The notes: a model not told the origin generated them from the sequence alone. Shown: positions 36,801 through 50,520, numbered from the stretch's first letter. The stretch: 64,000 nucleotides of DNA from Chenopodium formosanum (GCA_024500155.1 CM044879.1:5161501-5225500); one strand, 5' to 3'. Program-made: numbers and translations.

Positions 36801-39800
36801 TTGAACCTTAATCATGTAAGCCACTTTCCACTTTTTTTTTTTTTTTTAATTTTTTTTTTTTTTTTTGATTTTTTTTTTTTTTGATTTTTATTTATTTAAT
36901 TTTTTTTTTTATGCTTCTTACTGTCTTAATTAGAATGGCTTCATAAGCTCATTAAGACATCAAACATTTTCTTCATAAACCGTAGAGATTTTGGTTTTAA
37001 CTACCTATTCTATGCTGAGTTCAATAACTAACAGCCTGATAAGTTATACTTAAAATGTCCGAAAGCTTATGGTTTTTTTCTATGGTAACGGATTAGTCAT
37101 AACTCATAACTATGCAAGGAGCACCATGAAATGGAACTCTATCTCCAACCCTGCGGCCCTGCCGCTTCCACTCCCCCCCCCCCAATCGTTTCCACTCCAG
37201 CCCCTGCTACCGCTGGGCCTCACCATCATCTGCCAGCCCTTCTTCTTCCCTCTCTCCCCATTCAATTTTATTTGCTTCCCAGTTCCTATCACCATATTCT
37301 TACTCCTTAAAACCCTCCTTCAATTTTCATGGTTTGCCCTATTTCCCTTACAATAGCCAACCAATTGCAGGGGCTACAGTACTTGCTGGAAGGGGGAGAA
37401 GGGATCGGCAGTGGAAGGGGGACTACTGGAGAAGGGCAGGTGAGGGAGATGTGATGGACCCGGTACAAGGAGCAACACTAGGAGACGAAATTAATTAAAC
37501 ACTAGTGAGTGAGGCAACGTAGGACTGAATTCTGATCTGACAAACACATTAATATTAAGTTATTTTGTAGTTTTACTTGGTTATATAAGAGTAGTAGTAT
37601 AGCAGTAGAAGGGGAAGATTTGGATTGAGGAACTGAGAGAGAATGGTAACCTCAGGTTACTAAGAGAGTGATAACCTAAAGTTATCAAGGAGAGTAATAG
37701 CCTAAAGCTATTAACCTATCACTTTTGTATCCAAATTCTGCCATTATCAATCAAAGATTCAAGTTTTTAGGTTTAAATTTCTTGTTCATTAGAGCTTATG
37801 ATCTGAAAATCCTAGTCTATTACAGGAGAAGGAAAGAGGGAGGGCAGTAGGGCACAAACAGGTTTTTGTTGGAAGGAGATGGCAAGTGGAAGGGAATAAT
37901 ATGTAATTTTCAAAAGCAAAATATATTATATGCCAGATTTACCAACTATTATTTTACAGTCTCAGATATATGTATTTTATTTTAAGTATATGCATTATCA
38001 TCATTGGATTGCAACAGGTGAAGGATTTCCATCACGCAAAGAGCTATTCATGGGGTGGTACTGAGATAAAAGTTTGGTTTGGGAAGGTTGAAGGCTTGTC
38101 TGTCCACTTTTTGGAGCCTCTAAATGGGTAATTGCCAAACCTTTTGTGCTCTTATGTTTATGCCACTACTTAAATTTCAGCAATTGCTAGCTAGTGATAG
38201 AAAATAAAAATAAACAGCATCTGTTAGCGAGGCCTGTGGTCTAACCTAATTTGCTAAAGTCAATGAGGAGAATTTTTGTAAAGACTTTTAAAAAAACGTT
38301 CTGTAATCTGTACAGATAAAGTTTAGAAATTGAAAAGCAGTAAGCATGTACAAAGCTACCAGAAAATGCCTGGGCTTCTGATGGACTAAGACCAGTATTT
38401 ATGCCGCATCTTTAATAATGAGACTTAACTTTATCTCCTTTTGGCTACATATTTGTATCCGCGCTATAGACTATAGAGCCTTGGCTCTTGGGATATGTTT
38501 GATTTTATTTATTTATTTATTTTTATTCTCATAAATTCTCAAGTGTGACTCTCCTTTATAAAGTCTTATCACTGTTCAGCCATTTAAAAAGTGTAGACTC
38601 AAGACATCAAGATCTTCTCCATTTATGCTACATACATTTAAGTGATTGAGTGTTACAAATAATCTCATAGATCATGATGTAAAACATCCATCTTCTTTTG
38701 TTTCCGGTCCTTAACCGGCTTAACAAATCATCACATTATTTAATGTATCTAGGGTAGTGAACTCACTATTCTAAAAATCTGGCTCTTTCTAAAAAATCTG
38801 TATAAATACTATTGTGTATGATTTGGTCATTTGCCATGGTTCTTAAATTCTTTCCTTGCTTTGGACAGATTGCTACAGACTAATTCTGTCTATATTGGTA
38901 AAAATGATGGCGAAAGATTTGGTTTCTTTTGCCACGCTGCACTCGAATATCTCCTCCAAAGTGGATTTCATCCTGTAAGTTCAGACTTTGACTTAATTGA
39001 ATTGCTATTGCTGATTCTTTGATCTCCGTCAGTTAACTGTCCATGAGGATTTTGTCTTTTTATCTATAGCCTTCCTCAGTAGTGTATCTGGTCACAAGTT
39101 CTCTTTTAGTGCACTATGAGATCTAAACCACTAAACATATTCTGTTTCTTCATAGATGCAATTTGTAATTTGTTCACTTGGTGCAGGATATAATTCATTG
39201 CCATGATTGGTCAAGTGCTCCAGTGGCATGGCTGTATAAAGAGCATTATGGGCAGTATGGTCTTACTAATGCTCGTGTTGTTTTCACTATCCATAATCTT
39301 GAGTTTGGGGCGTACTTCATTGGAAAAGCAATGGCATATGCAGACAAGGCTACAACTGTGAGTCTATACTTGGCTGTGTTAACATCTTGTTGTGTGGTCT
39401 GTGGCAGCTACAATCTCTGAGGTCAAAGAATTGGTGGCGGGATATTTGCATTGCTTTGGGTTTAGTTACGCCTGTGTTCGCAAGTGATGGTGGTTTTAAT
39501 TTATGTATATTATCATTTATCAGGTTTCAAATACCTATGCAAAGGAGGTTGCTGGAAATCCTGCAATTGCTCCTCACCTGTACAAATTTCACGGCATATT
39601 AAATGGGATTGATCCAGATATATGGGATCCATTCAATGATAAGTTTATTCCAGTAAGTAATTCCTCTTCATTTAATCTGAAATTCTTATTTTGGAAAAGC
39701 TTAAGTGTGCTTTTGTTAGTCTTATCAATTATTTTCTCGAATTTACTGAGAAATGAAGGTGGATAATTGAGCATTGATGTCTAAGCCTGGACTAGAATTT

Positions 39801-42023
39801 CTCATCTGTGAAGCATCTTTGATTAGGATTATGTTCTGCTGATTCTAAAGCTTAAGACAGCAATTTTTATGACTCAGATGTTACTTTATTTTCCCATTGT
39901 CCATCAAAACTCAAGCACAGCTTCTTAATCTGACATATATGCATGATGCATTTAATATCAGGTAAATTACACATCAGAAAATGTTGCAGAAGGTAAAAAA
40001 GCAGCCAAGGAAGCTTTACAACAAAGGTTTAGCATTCAAAAAGGTGATTTCCCATTAGTGGGAATAATTACTCGTTTAACTCATCAGAAAGGAATCCATC
40101 TCATCAAGCATGCTATTTGGCGCACTATAGAACGTGGTGGACAGGTCTTCCTCCTATTATATTGGTTCTTTACTAAATAATTGTTGCTTAGTTTGTCGCA
40201 GTCAGTCAATTTCAGTGCTCTATGATTTTAGGTTGTGTTGCTGGGCTCTGCTCCCGACCCACGCATACAGCAAGAATTTGTTGATGTTGCAAATCAATTG
40301 CATAATATGCATCATGACCGTGCTGGCCTTTGTTTGAACTACGATGAACCTCTTTCACACTTGGTATTTGATCCTACAACTCAATTGCATGCTCTTTTGA
40401 ATTTGTCTTCTGGTAACTGAATATAAAGTGCATGTAGACTTACTAGTTTCATTAAACTTCTCCGTAGATATATGCAGGTGCAGATTTGATTCTTGTCCCC
40501 TCAATATTTGAGCCATGTGGCCTAACCCAGCTTGTTGCTATGCGATATGGGTCAATACCAGTTGTTCGCAAAACTGGAGGTACAAATCTTCTCAATTTCT
40601 CATATTTCATACTCATCATCCAACATAAATAGTTTATTAACCACGTTATCAAGTTATGTAATCTTCTTGTGTATTCTACATTGGTTCTATGGTGAGATTA
40701 TTCTTCTAGTTATTTTCCTCCCTTATGTTTCTTGTTTTTGATTCCCTGTTTAATTCAATATCTTCAGTTGAAAGCTGAAGTCGTGTCTTGGTTATGTTGC
40801 TTTCAAAATTTTCATTCATATATCATGTTGTTACTGGTGTGAGATGTTCAGCTTTTGTATTCTTGCCTTTATCATGTTATGTATTCACTAGTTTACAACT
40901 GTACCACAATAGTCAATATATTGTAACTGTCATTATCTACTCATTTTCTTGCAGGACTTTACGATACTGTATTTGACGTTGATCATGACGTAGAGAGAGC
41001 AAGAGCACAAGGTTTGGAACCTAATGGATTCAATTTTGAAGGAGCTGATCCTGCCGGGGTAGATTATGCTCTTGACAGGTGAGTATATTTCCACACTTGC
41101 TCAAGTAGAACAAAAAGAAGAAACAAATAAAGTCTATAAGTAGTTATATTTTAACATGTCTCATCTTAATTCAAAGATCACCATCAATGCATCAACATTA
41201 CATTACATTACATTATCACGACGACGCCTCTAAAGCTCCCCCTTCTAAATTGCCTGTTTCCTGCTAACTCTTTGTCTGATACGAAGTATGACTGTGTGTA
41301 AATTTACAATGAATTACTGGTGTAGGTGGTTTAATGAGCCAATAGAGCCACTTAATATCAAGTCTGTGTCACTCAAGAGTTGCTAGGTTAGGTTTGTGTT
41401 TTGTCTAAGATACCTCCTAAGAACTTCAAGCCTGTCACTTAAACAAAGATGCGCATTTAGCCATTTAGGTACCGGAAAGACTGAGGTTGTTCTTGCATTT
41501 TGTTAGCTTTTAGTCTCATAAAGTCATGTAGTGTCCAAGCATCATCTGAAACCACAATTTCATAATTACATATTTCCATTTTATTGTGACATCAGGAGTT
41601 CCTATTGACATAACTTATAGACCATGAATTTGTTGCCTTCCTTGCCCAAAAATTTTCTGTGTCAACATATCTTGTGCCTTGGCGCACCATGTCGTTCTTT
41701 CTGTAAGATATTATTTTGGTTATGTACAGTACAACATTGCTAACCTCCTGCCCATTTTCCCCCTCTCAAGTCCCCAACCAGATGATAATTTGATCCCATA
41801 GCATGAGATTTGTAGGGCCAATGGACCACCAGGGTCTTCGTCTGTACAATATGTTGTAGAAGGATGCTTACTTACTGATGAAATTTTCAGGGCTATATCA
41901 GCTTGGTATGATGCAAAGGAATGGTTTAACACACTGCGCAAGCGTGTGATGGAACAAGACTGGTCTTGGAATCGGCCAGCACTAGAGTATATGGAACTTT
42001 ATCACGCAGCACGCAAAAACTGA
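29612..42023 (+). CDS. SS3: Soluble starch synthase III, plastid precursor
   Basis: Sixteen exons: 29612-29749, 30528-30591, 30696-32408, 32761-32975, 33958-34228, 34846-35021, 36708-36815, 38018-38127, 38869-38974, 39187-39357, 39524-39652, 39962-40144, 40232-40363, 40468-40579, 40955-41078, 41891-42023. They sum to 3885 bp, 1294 aa, all phases consistent. It transfers glucose from ADP-glucose to growing alpha-1,4-glucans in plastids. Residues 1 to about 50 resemble a transit peptide; about 70-340 are acidic and low-complexity; coiled coils lie at about 362-392 and 508-568. Three starch-binding CBM53 modules follow at about 409-500, 573-690 and 733-840. The GT5/GT1 catalytic part begins IVHIAVEMAPIAK at about 846, with ADP-glucose motif KVGGLGDV (859-866, split by intron 6), ITRLTHQKG near 1101-1110 and KTGG at 1207-1210. 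The start context AGCCATGG is favourable. Intron 7 carries a solo LTR. The protein is longer than Arabidopsis SS3, mainly in the low-complexity region. Confidence 0.97.
33795..33826. repeat. (CT)n microsatellite in SS3 intron 4
   Basis: About 15 CT dinucleotides, 130 bp upstream of the exon 5 acceptor at 33957. Confidence 0.93.
37450..37824. mobile_element. Solo LTR in SS3 intron 7
   Basis: A 375-bp segment beginning TGTGATGGACCCGG and ending CTAGTCTATTACA, bounded by the perfect 5-bp direct repeat GGAGA (37445-37449 and 37825-37829). TG...CA ends with a 5-bp duplication are the mark of an LTR retrotransposon. A TATATAAG box at about 37582 fits an LTR promoter. No internal region or second LTR is present, so unequal recombination left a solo LTR. 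Confidence 0.88.
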
Positions 42024-44192
42024 GGATCTCACTCTGGCTTAGGCAAAAGGGTTTTAGGACATTCTACAGATTGTATAGGTTCAACAATATTTTGCTGATA
42101 GTTCTTCATATTGCTTCATATAAGGTACCAAATTACCAATATAGTCATAATAATGTGAAGTAGCAGAATTCTAGGCATACACTTTCGCATACCATAAAGG
42201 AACAGTAAATGATTAAAGCTATTTATACTGTTTCAAAGTATTAATAAAATGATTCATTCTTTTGCTACAAAAAAAACATTTTATTATTTCATCTTCCATC
42301 TTTTCTTCTTTTGGACTTTGTTTTGGAATCAAGTGACCAAAGTTATGAAAGTTTTTTTTAGTGTATACTACTCCGTTTGTATTAGTTTACTATGGTTACA
42401 AATGGCCCCGAAAGTTTGGGATCCTCACAGGCCCACACAACCATTGAGCTCGCACTTGATTCTCTAGTTTGTCTACGTTTGAGAATATTAAGTTAATAAG
42501 TTTTACTAGTTAAATTGAAAGAAATTTCAATACTTGTTCAAATTCATACAGACATATTTGAATCTCCAAACTAATTTTTAATCAAAATTTGTTTTGTTGA
42601 GCAAACGTTTTTTTTTTTAACCAATCAATACCTTTTGTACTCAATAGAATTACGAGCGAACACTAATTTTTGCTGATCTAAATTAATTTTGATGAAAGGT
42701 TGGGTTAATTCCCTTAAACTTAAAAAGGTTACGTTAGATCTGTAAAACTAAACCATATATACTACTCTGTACATATTTGTCATTCACATGATGTACAAGA
42801 ATTATTGAAAAGACAAATTATAGTTTTTAACTTTTCATAGGTGAGGAATTATAACCTGAGAATATGTTATAATTTGTTTGTCTAGGTTATGCTGTTTTCA
42901 TCATCAAATATTACAATTTGTACAAGTCAATCATTTCAACCGTGAAATTGATACATTATGACTGTTAAACAAGTCACCACCACGCACCAACTCTCTTGTG
43001 TTGACTATTGTTGGCATCATTATATGCCTAAGCTGATGTTCACTGATTTTCCTTGAAATAATGTTCGTTTGTTTATCAATTTTTCATAAGAAATTAAAGT
43101 CATATTAGATCCTATAGACGCAAAGACTTTGGAGTTAATGATATGCTATTGGCGAAATTTTTGACACACTGATAAGTTTATGTAAGGTCTAAAATTAAAA
43201 TGCGCGACAGGCAGGGACGGATATAGCTTGTACCAAGGGTATGCCTTTGCATACCCTGCAACTACATAAAAATAAAATTTAGTGCAGCCTTTTAGCAATA
43301 AATTAAGTGTAGGTTGCTAGTTATTCAAGTGTTTTTTAAGCTTTCTTGAATTTAAGTCGAGTCTAGAGTTTAAATCCCATTGTTACACATTTTTCCCAAC
43401 CGTTATTTTTGCTGACTACAACATAATTTTCTATAAAGTATATAATTGTACACACCTTATCTGTCAATCCTGAATACGCCAATGGTGGCAGAAGGAGGGA
43501 CAACCCACATACAAGTTAAGCAAAGTTTTATTATAAAATAAAAGACAATAACCACGATGCATGTCACGTTCTACCATATTTCTAATGTTAAATGATTTCC
43601 CTGAAAAAATCCTAGACAATCTCACATTTTACATGTGTGTTCTATCACAACTACTTCCCCGTTAATTGTATGATATGTATCATTCAACTCACAAGTCGTT
43701 GGTGTTGCAGTACTCCACTCTCCGGCCACATGAGTGACATGATCACCTAGAAAGCTCGTTCGCAACTTCGCACCACCATTATAAACCACAACTAATGCAC
43801 CATGCATGCCTTCGAGTCACGCCAATCAAGCAACATGCTTATGTTTCATGCTTACAATTAAGCTACGAGTACAGCTTGTTATACAACTATGCAAGTATTT
43901 AATTTCTTCATGTATGTTCATTATACTAGAGTAATTTTTTTCTAAGTTGGTAATTAACATAACGCATGTACGAACTCGTAATTGTTACCTCCTTTAATAT
44001 AATCCATTTACACTACATCGATTGGTAGAATTCAATAAAGTAGTCCTTTCGTAATCAAGTTCATTTGACCAATTCCACTAGTTATAGTTTCAAGCTAATT
44101 ATAATTAATTAAGAGGACCCCTTTTACGTGCATTAGATTAATGAACGGTTTCAATTAGTAGCTTTAAGGTTAAAATGATGTCAACCATTATA

Positions 44193-44194
<2 letters not shown>

Positions 44195-44269
<75 letters not shown>
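44195..44269. repeat. (AT)n microsatellite
   Basis: About 75 bases of AT dinucleotides; the ORF reading (IY)n through it is an artefact. Confidence 0.96.
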
Positions 44270-44276
<7 letters not shown>

Positions 44277-44339
44277 CAACTAATTGTACCTTATGCATGT
44301 TACAATCAAGGCTATTTCTTTATCCGATCTATATACTTA

Positions 44340-44496
44340 GGGTCTGTTCTCATTGATTGAACTCAGCTGAACTGAACTGAACTGAAATGAATATTTTATA
44401 AGAGAAAGAAATTAGGAGCTGAATTGAATTGAACTGAACTGAACTGAACTTAGCTGAACTGAACTAAACTGAATTTCAACGTAAGAGAACAGGGCC
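44340..44496. mobile_element. CAGTT-array MITE, inverted orientation
   Basis: Ends GGGTCTGTTCTC and GAGAACAGGGCC with perfect TTA duplication (44337-44339 and 44497-44499). The interior shows TGAACTGAAC pentamers and the reverse complement of the TTCCTTCTCTTATAAAAT core, so it lies opposite to the copies at 27-28 kb. Confidence 0.9.
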
Positions 44497-46985
44497 TTAT
44501 ACCTTATGAGCACATTTATATGTAGGCAGTTTATGCCTTTCGGTGTAACAGATTGAACAATGAGTAACCTTGACAAATTGTTTTTATATATCTTTGCATT
44601 GTATTATTGTATTTGTACTAGTATATGATATGATAAGTGGGGGTTCTTATGTTGTGTAAACTGATTTATCGGTCTATAAGAGCCATAGAATATGCTTTGG
44701 TCCTTTTAGTAGATTAATGATGCATGTAGTGATGACCACCAGGCAACAAACTTTAGGATAATGGCATAATTTTTATAAAATGACTAGTTCAGGTGGGTTT
44801 TTGACAAGGATGAGAGAGGTACATTACACAATTTGTAGTGGAGAATATTTCCAATTGGTCTTCAATAATGTCCCACAAAGAATTGAATGATAGGCTCGGG
44901 TCAATACAGTACCTAAATCGATTCATAAATAGTCTCCACATAATGACATTATTTAAAATTCCGGTATATATATATAGAAGCAAAGGGTTTTTCTAGGTAT
45001 TTTGAAGAGACATAAATTTGTGTGAAATCTTAATTCCACGTAGTGCACATATCATGTCGAGTTTAGACTTGTTCTAGCACCCACCTAATACTAAAAATTA
45101 AATAAAGAGGCACAAAAATTATTGAAAGTAAAGTCAAGACTTTGTGCTCTTTTGTCTACTCATATCTCCTAAAGGACTAGCATAGATGTTAATTGGTACT
45201 AATATTGTTCCCTTTGATCATTGCTATACGTTGAAATTAATTGATTACAATTGAACCTGGCTAAATGCATTCTATAATAACATGTAAGTAAAATATTGGA
45301 AATTATTATTGCACTTGGAAAATGAATTTATTCACATAAGCAAATACCAATACTGCAATACATATTGCACCAAAAGGTACGATGTACTAGTGAAATTGTT
45401 GATAATTTTGCTACTAATATGCATGGAATCTTAATACTTTCGGAATCAACAAAGTATATAGTTACATAGTGTGTCAATGTGAATGTCCTAATTCAGTAGC
45501 TAGATCAGAATGCTTGTGAGCCGCGGTATAAATATTTTTCTTGTTTCATTTTGGTTTGTGTTATTTGTGGTTTGAATCTCGAGAATGAACAGCATTGGAC
45601 GAACCTTAAATGGACATATTTTTAAGTAAAGATGAAAGTTTATCTCTATAGTTTTCAATGATAGATGAGAAACTCATTTTCAACGTATGAGAAAGTTATA
45701 CATGACCGATTTAGGTGTGACTCAACCCATGATCAACTGATTTATTAAGATATAAGAATCTAATGGCAATTAATCAATTATATCACCTTCTCTAGTTTTA
45801 TATCTAGCTTGAGCAAATAGCAATATTAGCACCTTTTGAAAATCAACAAAAGTTTATTAGATCTGTGTATCTATTTGAAACTCCAGTGTTTCTTCTATAT
45901 AAAAGTAAGAAAGAAGTGAACATTAGAATACTCTTATCATGAAGGGATACCTGACGTATATACGTACTAATTAATATTGTGCTTGAGCTCCTAAGGTTTT
46001 CGATTTTTTCTTATGGTCTTTATTACTTCTTTAGTACAACTTCAATTCATCATGTACAACTTCATATACTAGTATTATTTGAGGCAATTTAATTGTTCCC
46101 AAAAAAAAAAAAAAAAAAAAAAAGTTTGATATGATTATAAACTAAATTTAATGGAATATACCCTCTCAACTTTATTTGATATGAAAACACAAGCACAATA
46201 ATGCAATAAGGACAAGACAATTCTATATACTACGTATTTAGATAAACCCTATTGTATGTGAATGTTATTGAAAGTCATGATAACATACATAAAGCACAAG
46301 TTTCTAGCCATATGCTCTAAAACTACTACTTCGTATAATTTTAAAGTTATGGTAGTAAATAATCACAAACTATATACGAAGTATATAATATGGTCAGCTT
46401 CGATACCGACGTACCAGCTCTTTTGTTGGTCATGATCCTCATGAATACATACTTTGTGCAAGTTGAGGACAAAGCATGGTAACATATGCCCACTAAATAC
46501 TTGTTCGTTTTTCATTTTTGGCCCCAACTTCTCCGTGTACCACTATTACATGTTGTACTCTCTCCGTCTCTAAAATCAACTTGATTAGAGATTCATGCAT
46601 CAGACATGAGTACATGACCTACATAAAATCACTCACTAGTGGAAATATGATGGATATTGGTTTCATATGAAGACGTTGGATAATAGCTTTAATGTATTGT
46701 AGACTGCATAAAAATCATAGGATTGAATATGGTATATGGTCTCTATCATGTAACAAACTTACAATAGTTAGGAATGAAAGGATATATAGTAAGTCCAACC
46801 AACAATATACTATCTAACTTAACTAAGCTAACTTTAATCACAAATAAAAAGTCTAAACAAAAGGTGCATGTATGATGCATGGCATATTCGATCAATAAGC
46901 TAGTACAATTTTCTCAACAATACAAGCTAGTTGCAATAATTTGATCAAACCTCTTACTTGTTTGACTCTTTCCAAATGGACAAAA

Positions 46986-47088
<103 letters not shown>

Positions 47089-47309
47089 TAATATGAATAA
47101 TACTTGTAGTACATTTATTTATTTATTTAATTTTAGTACACAAACAAGAATACTAGCAATAATTGTAAAAGTAAGGAAAAAAAACAAAAGAAGTTGACCC
47201 ACAAATAATTTGATATTTCCAGGTGACCCAAAATCCAAATCGTGTGTGACTATGACCCTTCAGCTCTTATCCCTACTACTTCTACTGCTAGTACTATTAT
47301 ACATTTATA

Positions 47310-47568
47310 CTATCCTCCGTTCTTTTTTACTTGACCCGCTTTGACTTTTATACTATTCACCGCCTCTTCTTTGACCGTTTTTTTTTAATAGTATGTAAGG
47401 AAAAAACATATTCATGTGAGACCTTATTGAATTTGTCTCAATAAGTACTATCATAATATATAACTTTTGTAAATTTTACTTATGGAGAATTAAAGTTATT
47501 GATCGTAAAAGTTTTGCATTGGCAAGCGTGATAAAAGAAACAGGTCAAGTAAAAAAAAACAGAGGAAG
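47310..47568. mobile_element. Stowaway-like MITE
   Basis: The left end CTATCCTCCGTTCTTTTTTA and the reversed right end CTTCCTCTGTTTTTTTTTA are both followed by CTTGACC. TA flanks both sides (47308-47309, 47569-47570). About 259 bp, no coding capacity. Confidence 0.75.
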
Positions 47569-47927
47569 TACGTTACTATGTCCACACCTAATTAAAATTA
47601 TTGGACCCCACAAAAATCAGAAAAATAAAAATGCCAAATTTCTAACTATTAATATTGTGGAGTACATTTATTTTCCTTCAAAAATAATACTCACTACAAG
47701 TAAATAATAAATAAATATACTTGTATTTGTTTTATTTCTTGTATGTTTGTAGTGTGTTGGCATAAAGCCATAATTTCCCAAAACCAGGGAAGTAAAATTG
47801 CATTGATGGATGAATTTGAACTAAATTGATTGATGCCAATTCATATGCTCCACTTCTTTTTACTTTTTTGGGGTGCATCTCAACTAGACTTTTTGCTGTA
47901 AGATTTAGTTTGGTGCCCTATTAAATA

Positions 47928-48197
47928 CTTCCTCCGTTTTCTTTCCGTTTTCTTTTAGATGCAACACACCCTTTATCGCGGTAATTAAGAAAGGTGAGGT
48001 TTACATGATATGATAAACTTTAAAATCGGATGAGTGGTTGTTAGGAGTGTAATTTAAATTAGTGGGTCATGTGCTTTAAATAAGGGATATAGTATAGTTT
48101 TCCCTAAAGTAACTTTCCTTTTATAGTGTGTTGCAAGTATTGTGACATTTTCTTTTTAGAAAAGTGTTAGGTTGCAAGTAAAAGAAAACGGAGAAAG
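47928..48197. mobile_element. Stowaway-like MITE, GCAACACA subfamily
   Basis: The left end CTTCCTCCGTTTTCTTT and the right end AAAGAAAACGGAGAAAG are inverted, with TA at each flank. GCAACACACC inside the left arm corresponds to GTGTTGC near the right arm. Its arms resemble the element at 48656-48887. Confidence 0.75.
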
Positions 48198-48655
48198 TAG
48201 TAAATTTAAAAATATAATACAGCATTAAAGAGCATATAATTCAATCAATTCTAGTCATGACTACTTTACCTTCATGAGTTATATTTATGTTTTGTGTGTT
48301 TATTGGTTATTGTCTTAATAGTACTAGAGTAGACAAATAAAAGGATAAAGGCGAAATATTAGTTAATAGTGCCCTTAATTTATCTAAGTAAAGTTGGTTT
48401 TTAGTTGTTAAAAGCACATTTTATCACTTGTTAGTTGTCTAACTATTTAGCTCAACTAGCTAGACCTTTTTCTATGCTGAATACATATGGACCATAGAAA
48501 TTAGTAATAATTTTGATTGCGTCTTAGATATGGAGTACACATTTTCTATTGTATTGCATATTTAAAACTTCATAAATGATACTATTACGCAATTATTTTT
48601 AGTGTTGTTAACTTCTCATTCATATCAATCCCTTGAATTTATTATATCTATTATA

Positions 48656-48887
48656 CTTCTTCTGTTTTCTTTTACTTGCAACACATTTTTTGGGCACGTA
48701 GTTTTAGGAGATGATTAGTGAGGGTAGGCGAGCGATATTATCAATATAATTTTTACACGAAAATTAGAATAGGGTTAAGTATCATTTGTAAAAATAATAA
48801 TTAATAATTATCCGTTTACATTACATAAACCCGACCTCAAAACGCGTGCCACAAGACTGTGTTGCAAGTAAATAGAAACGGAGGAAG
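48656..48887. mobile_element. Stowaway-like MITE, GCAACACA subfamily
   Basis: The left arm CTTCTTCTGTTTTCTTTTAC then TTGCAACACA matches the reversed right arm CTTCCTCCGTTTCTATTTAC then TTGCAACACA. Flanking TA on both sides (48654-48655, 48888-48889). Confidence 0.8.
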
Positions 48888-49588
48888 TATATATTCATAA
48901 AATCGAATAGCCTTAATATAACCTATCTTGCAACAGAATTTAATACAGACAATTATTCAAATGTAGGAATATGTCTTCAGCCTTTCGAAATGCTTTGAAT
49001 TTCACTAGGCTAGTTTATTTATTGCAACTATGGAGTATGGACTATGGTGTATGCATGTAGTTGTTTTAAGCTCACCATCTTCAAGACTTTAATTTTTATT
49101 AGGAAAATTGCGCTTTCGGTTACGTGAGTTTTTATTTTCAAAGTGCAAGGATAATGTAAAATAAGATGAAACTAAAAAAAAAAAAAACATAGGATAAGCA
49201 TATAAATTTGCCATGAATTATTCAATTAATATGTGACAATGTAATGAAGTTTCATAGTGGGTATAACAACCTTAGCTTGTACCAGTACCTTTTAATATTA
49301 TGAGTGTAAGTTCTTAAAATTAAATATGTTGTAAGAAGCATAGTAAGTTTAAACTACTCCGTAGAATATTTCCGTCAAATAAAAGTTTAAACTAGAGTAA
49401 ATCAAGGGAATCAAACACATCAAAACATTTTCAAATTATTTGGACAACTTTTTTAAGATGCACAAAAGCCTTTTACACTTAGATAGTGCTCTTTGTTTCT
49501 TACCCTTATCTACGCAAAATTAATTTTACTTTTAGGGTTATTATTTTAATTTGAACTAAACTGAAATTAAAGTAATACATTAAACTAA

Positions 49589-50094
49589 GGGTCTGTTCTC
49601 TTATATTGAAATTCAATTCAGTTCACTTCAGTCTAGTTCAGTTCAGCTTCTAATTTCCTTCTCTTATAAAATACTCCCTCCGTCCCTAAATTACATTCCT
49701 CTTTGGAAATTTACACGGGAATTAAGGAGGGAAGAATAAGACAAATAACAATAATTAGATAATGCAATGGGAAGTACAAAGATAGATTAGTTATTACTCA
49801 TGACAAGTCATCAATCCTTTGCAAAAAAAAGGACCAATCACATGCTCCTAATTAAAAAAATTTCAATCATATTCATTGTAATTTGGCACAAGGATTATGA
49901 GTGATATTAGGTAAGAATGAGTGAGAATGCATTAAATATAAAACAGAAAAAGAGAGTTGATTTACCAAAAATAGAAAGCAGGAATGTAATTTTGGAATAC
50001 CAAAAATAGAAAGGAGGAATGTAATTTAGGGACGGAGGGAGTATTCATTTCAGTTCAGCTCAGCTCAGCTGAATTCAGTGAATAAGAACAGGCC
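49589..50094. mobile_element. CAGTT-array MITE split by a nested Stowaway
   Basis: Ends GGGTCTGTTCTC (left, preceded by TAA) and AAGAACAGGCC (right, followed by TTA). The pentamer arrays and core CTTCTCTTATAAAATA break off at 49673 and resume at 50042 with TTCATTTCAGTTCAG. Joining the two sides restores the uninterrupted core of sister copies. Confidence 0.88.
49674..50041. mobile_element. Stowaway MITE nested in the CAGTT MITE
   Basis: A 368-bp element with TIR CTCCCTCCGTCCCTAAATTA at both ends, continuing ACATTCCTCTTT. It is flanked by TA at 49672-49673 and 50042-50043. The TIR is the well-known plant Stowaway consensus end. Confidence 0.92.
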
Positions 50095-50520
50095 TTAAAA
50101 ATAATGTAACTTCAATTTAAACAACCCGAATTGACACCTCCAACTCTAAGATTATAAGTCCTAAATATGTGCGATTAATATAAAGAAAGTAAGGGTGGTG
50201 TTAGTTGACGCCCATAGTAACAAGAAATCGGATAGCAAAATATTTGTAGGAAAAAAAAAAAAAGAAAAAAAGTGGGAAGAAGAAACAATAAAAAGGTGGC
50301 AGATGTAGAAATATGCATTTAGTGCTGACGCCGCATCAGTTGAGACTACTGCGCAAGAGAGAGAAAACTCAGGTTATGGATAAGGTTTATTTTTAAATTT
50401 TAATTTACTCGTAGTATTAGTACTGAATCCAGTGAGTGAGTCCAGTGAATGCTTCATCACGTCAATCCCTCTTTTCCTTTCCACCCAATCATAACGCCTT
50501 TGCCTACTCTTCATCTACTA

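Noticed and set aside
44175..44360. ORF with (IY)n repeat
   Set aside because: Produced by the AT microsatellite; the same holds for 46958-47197.
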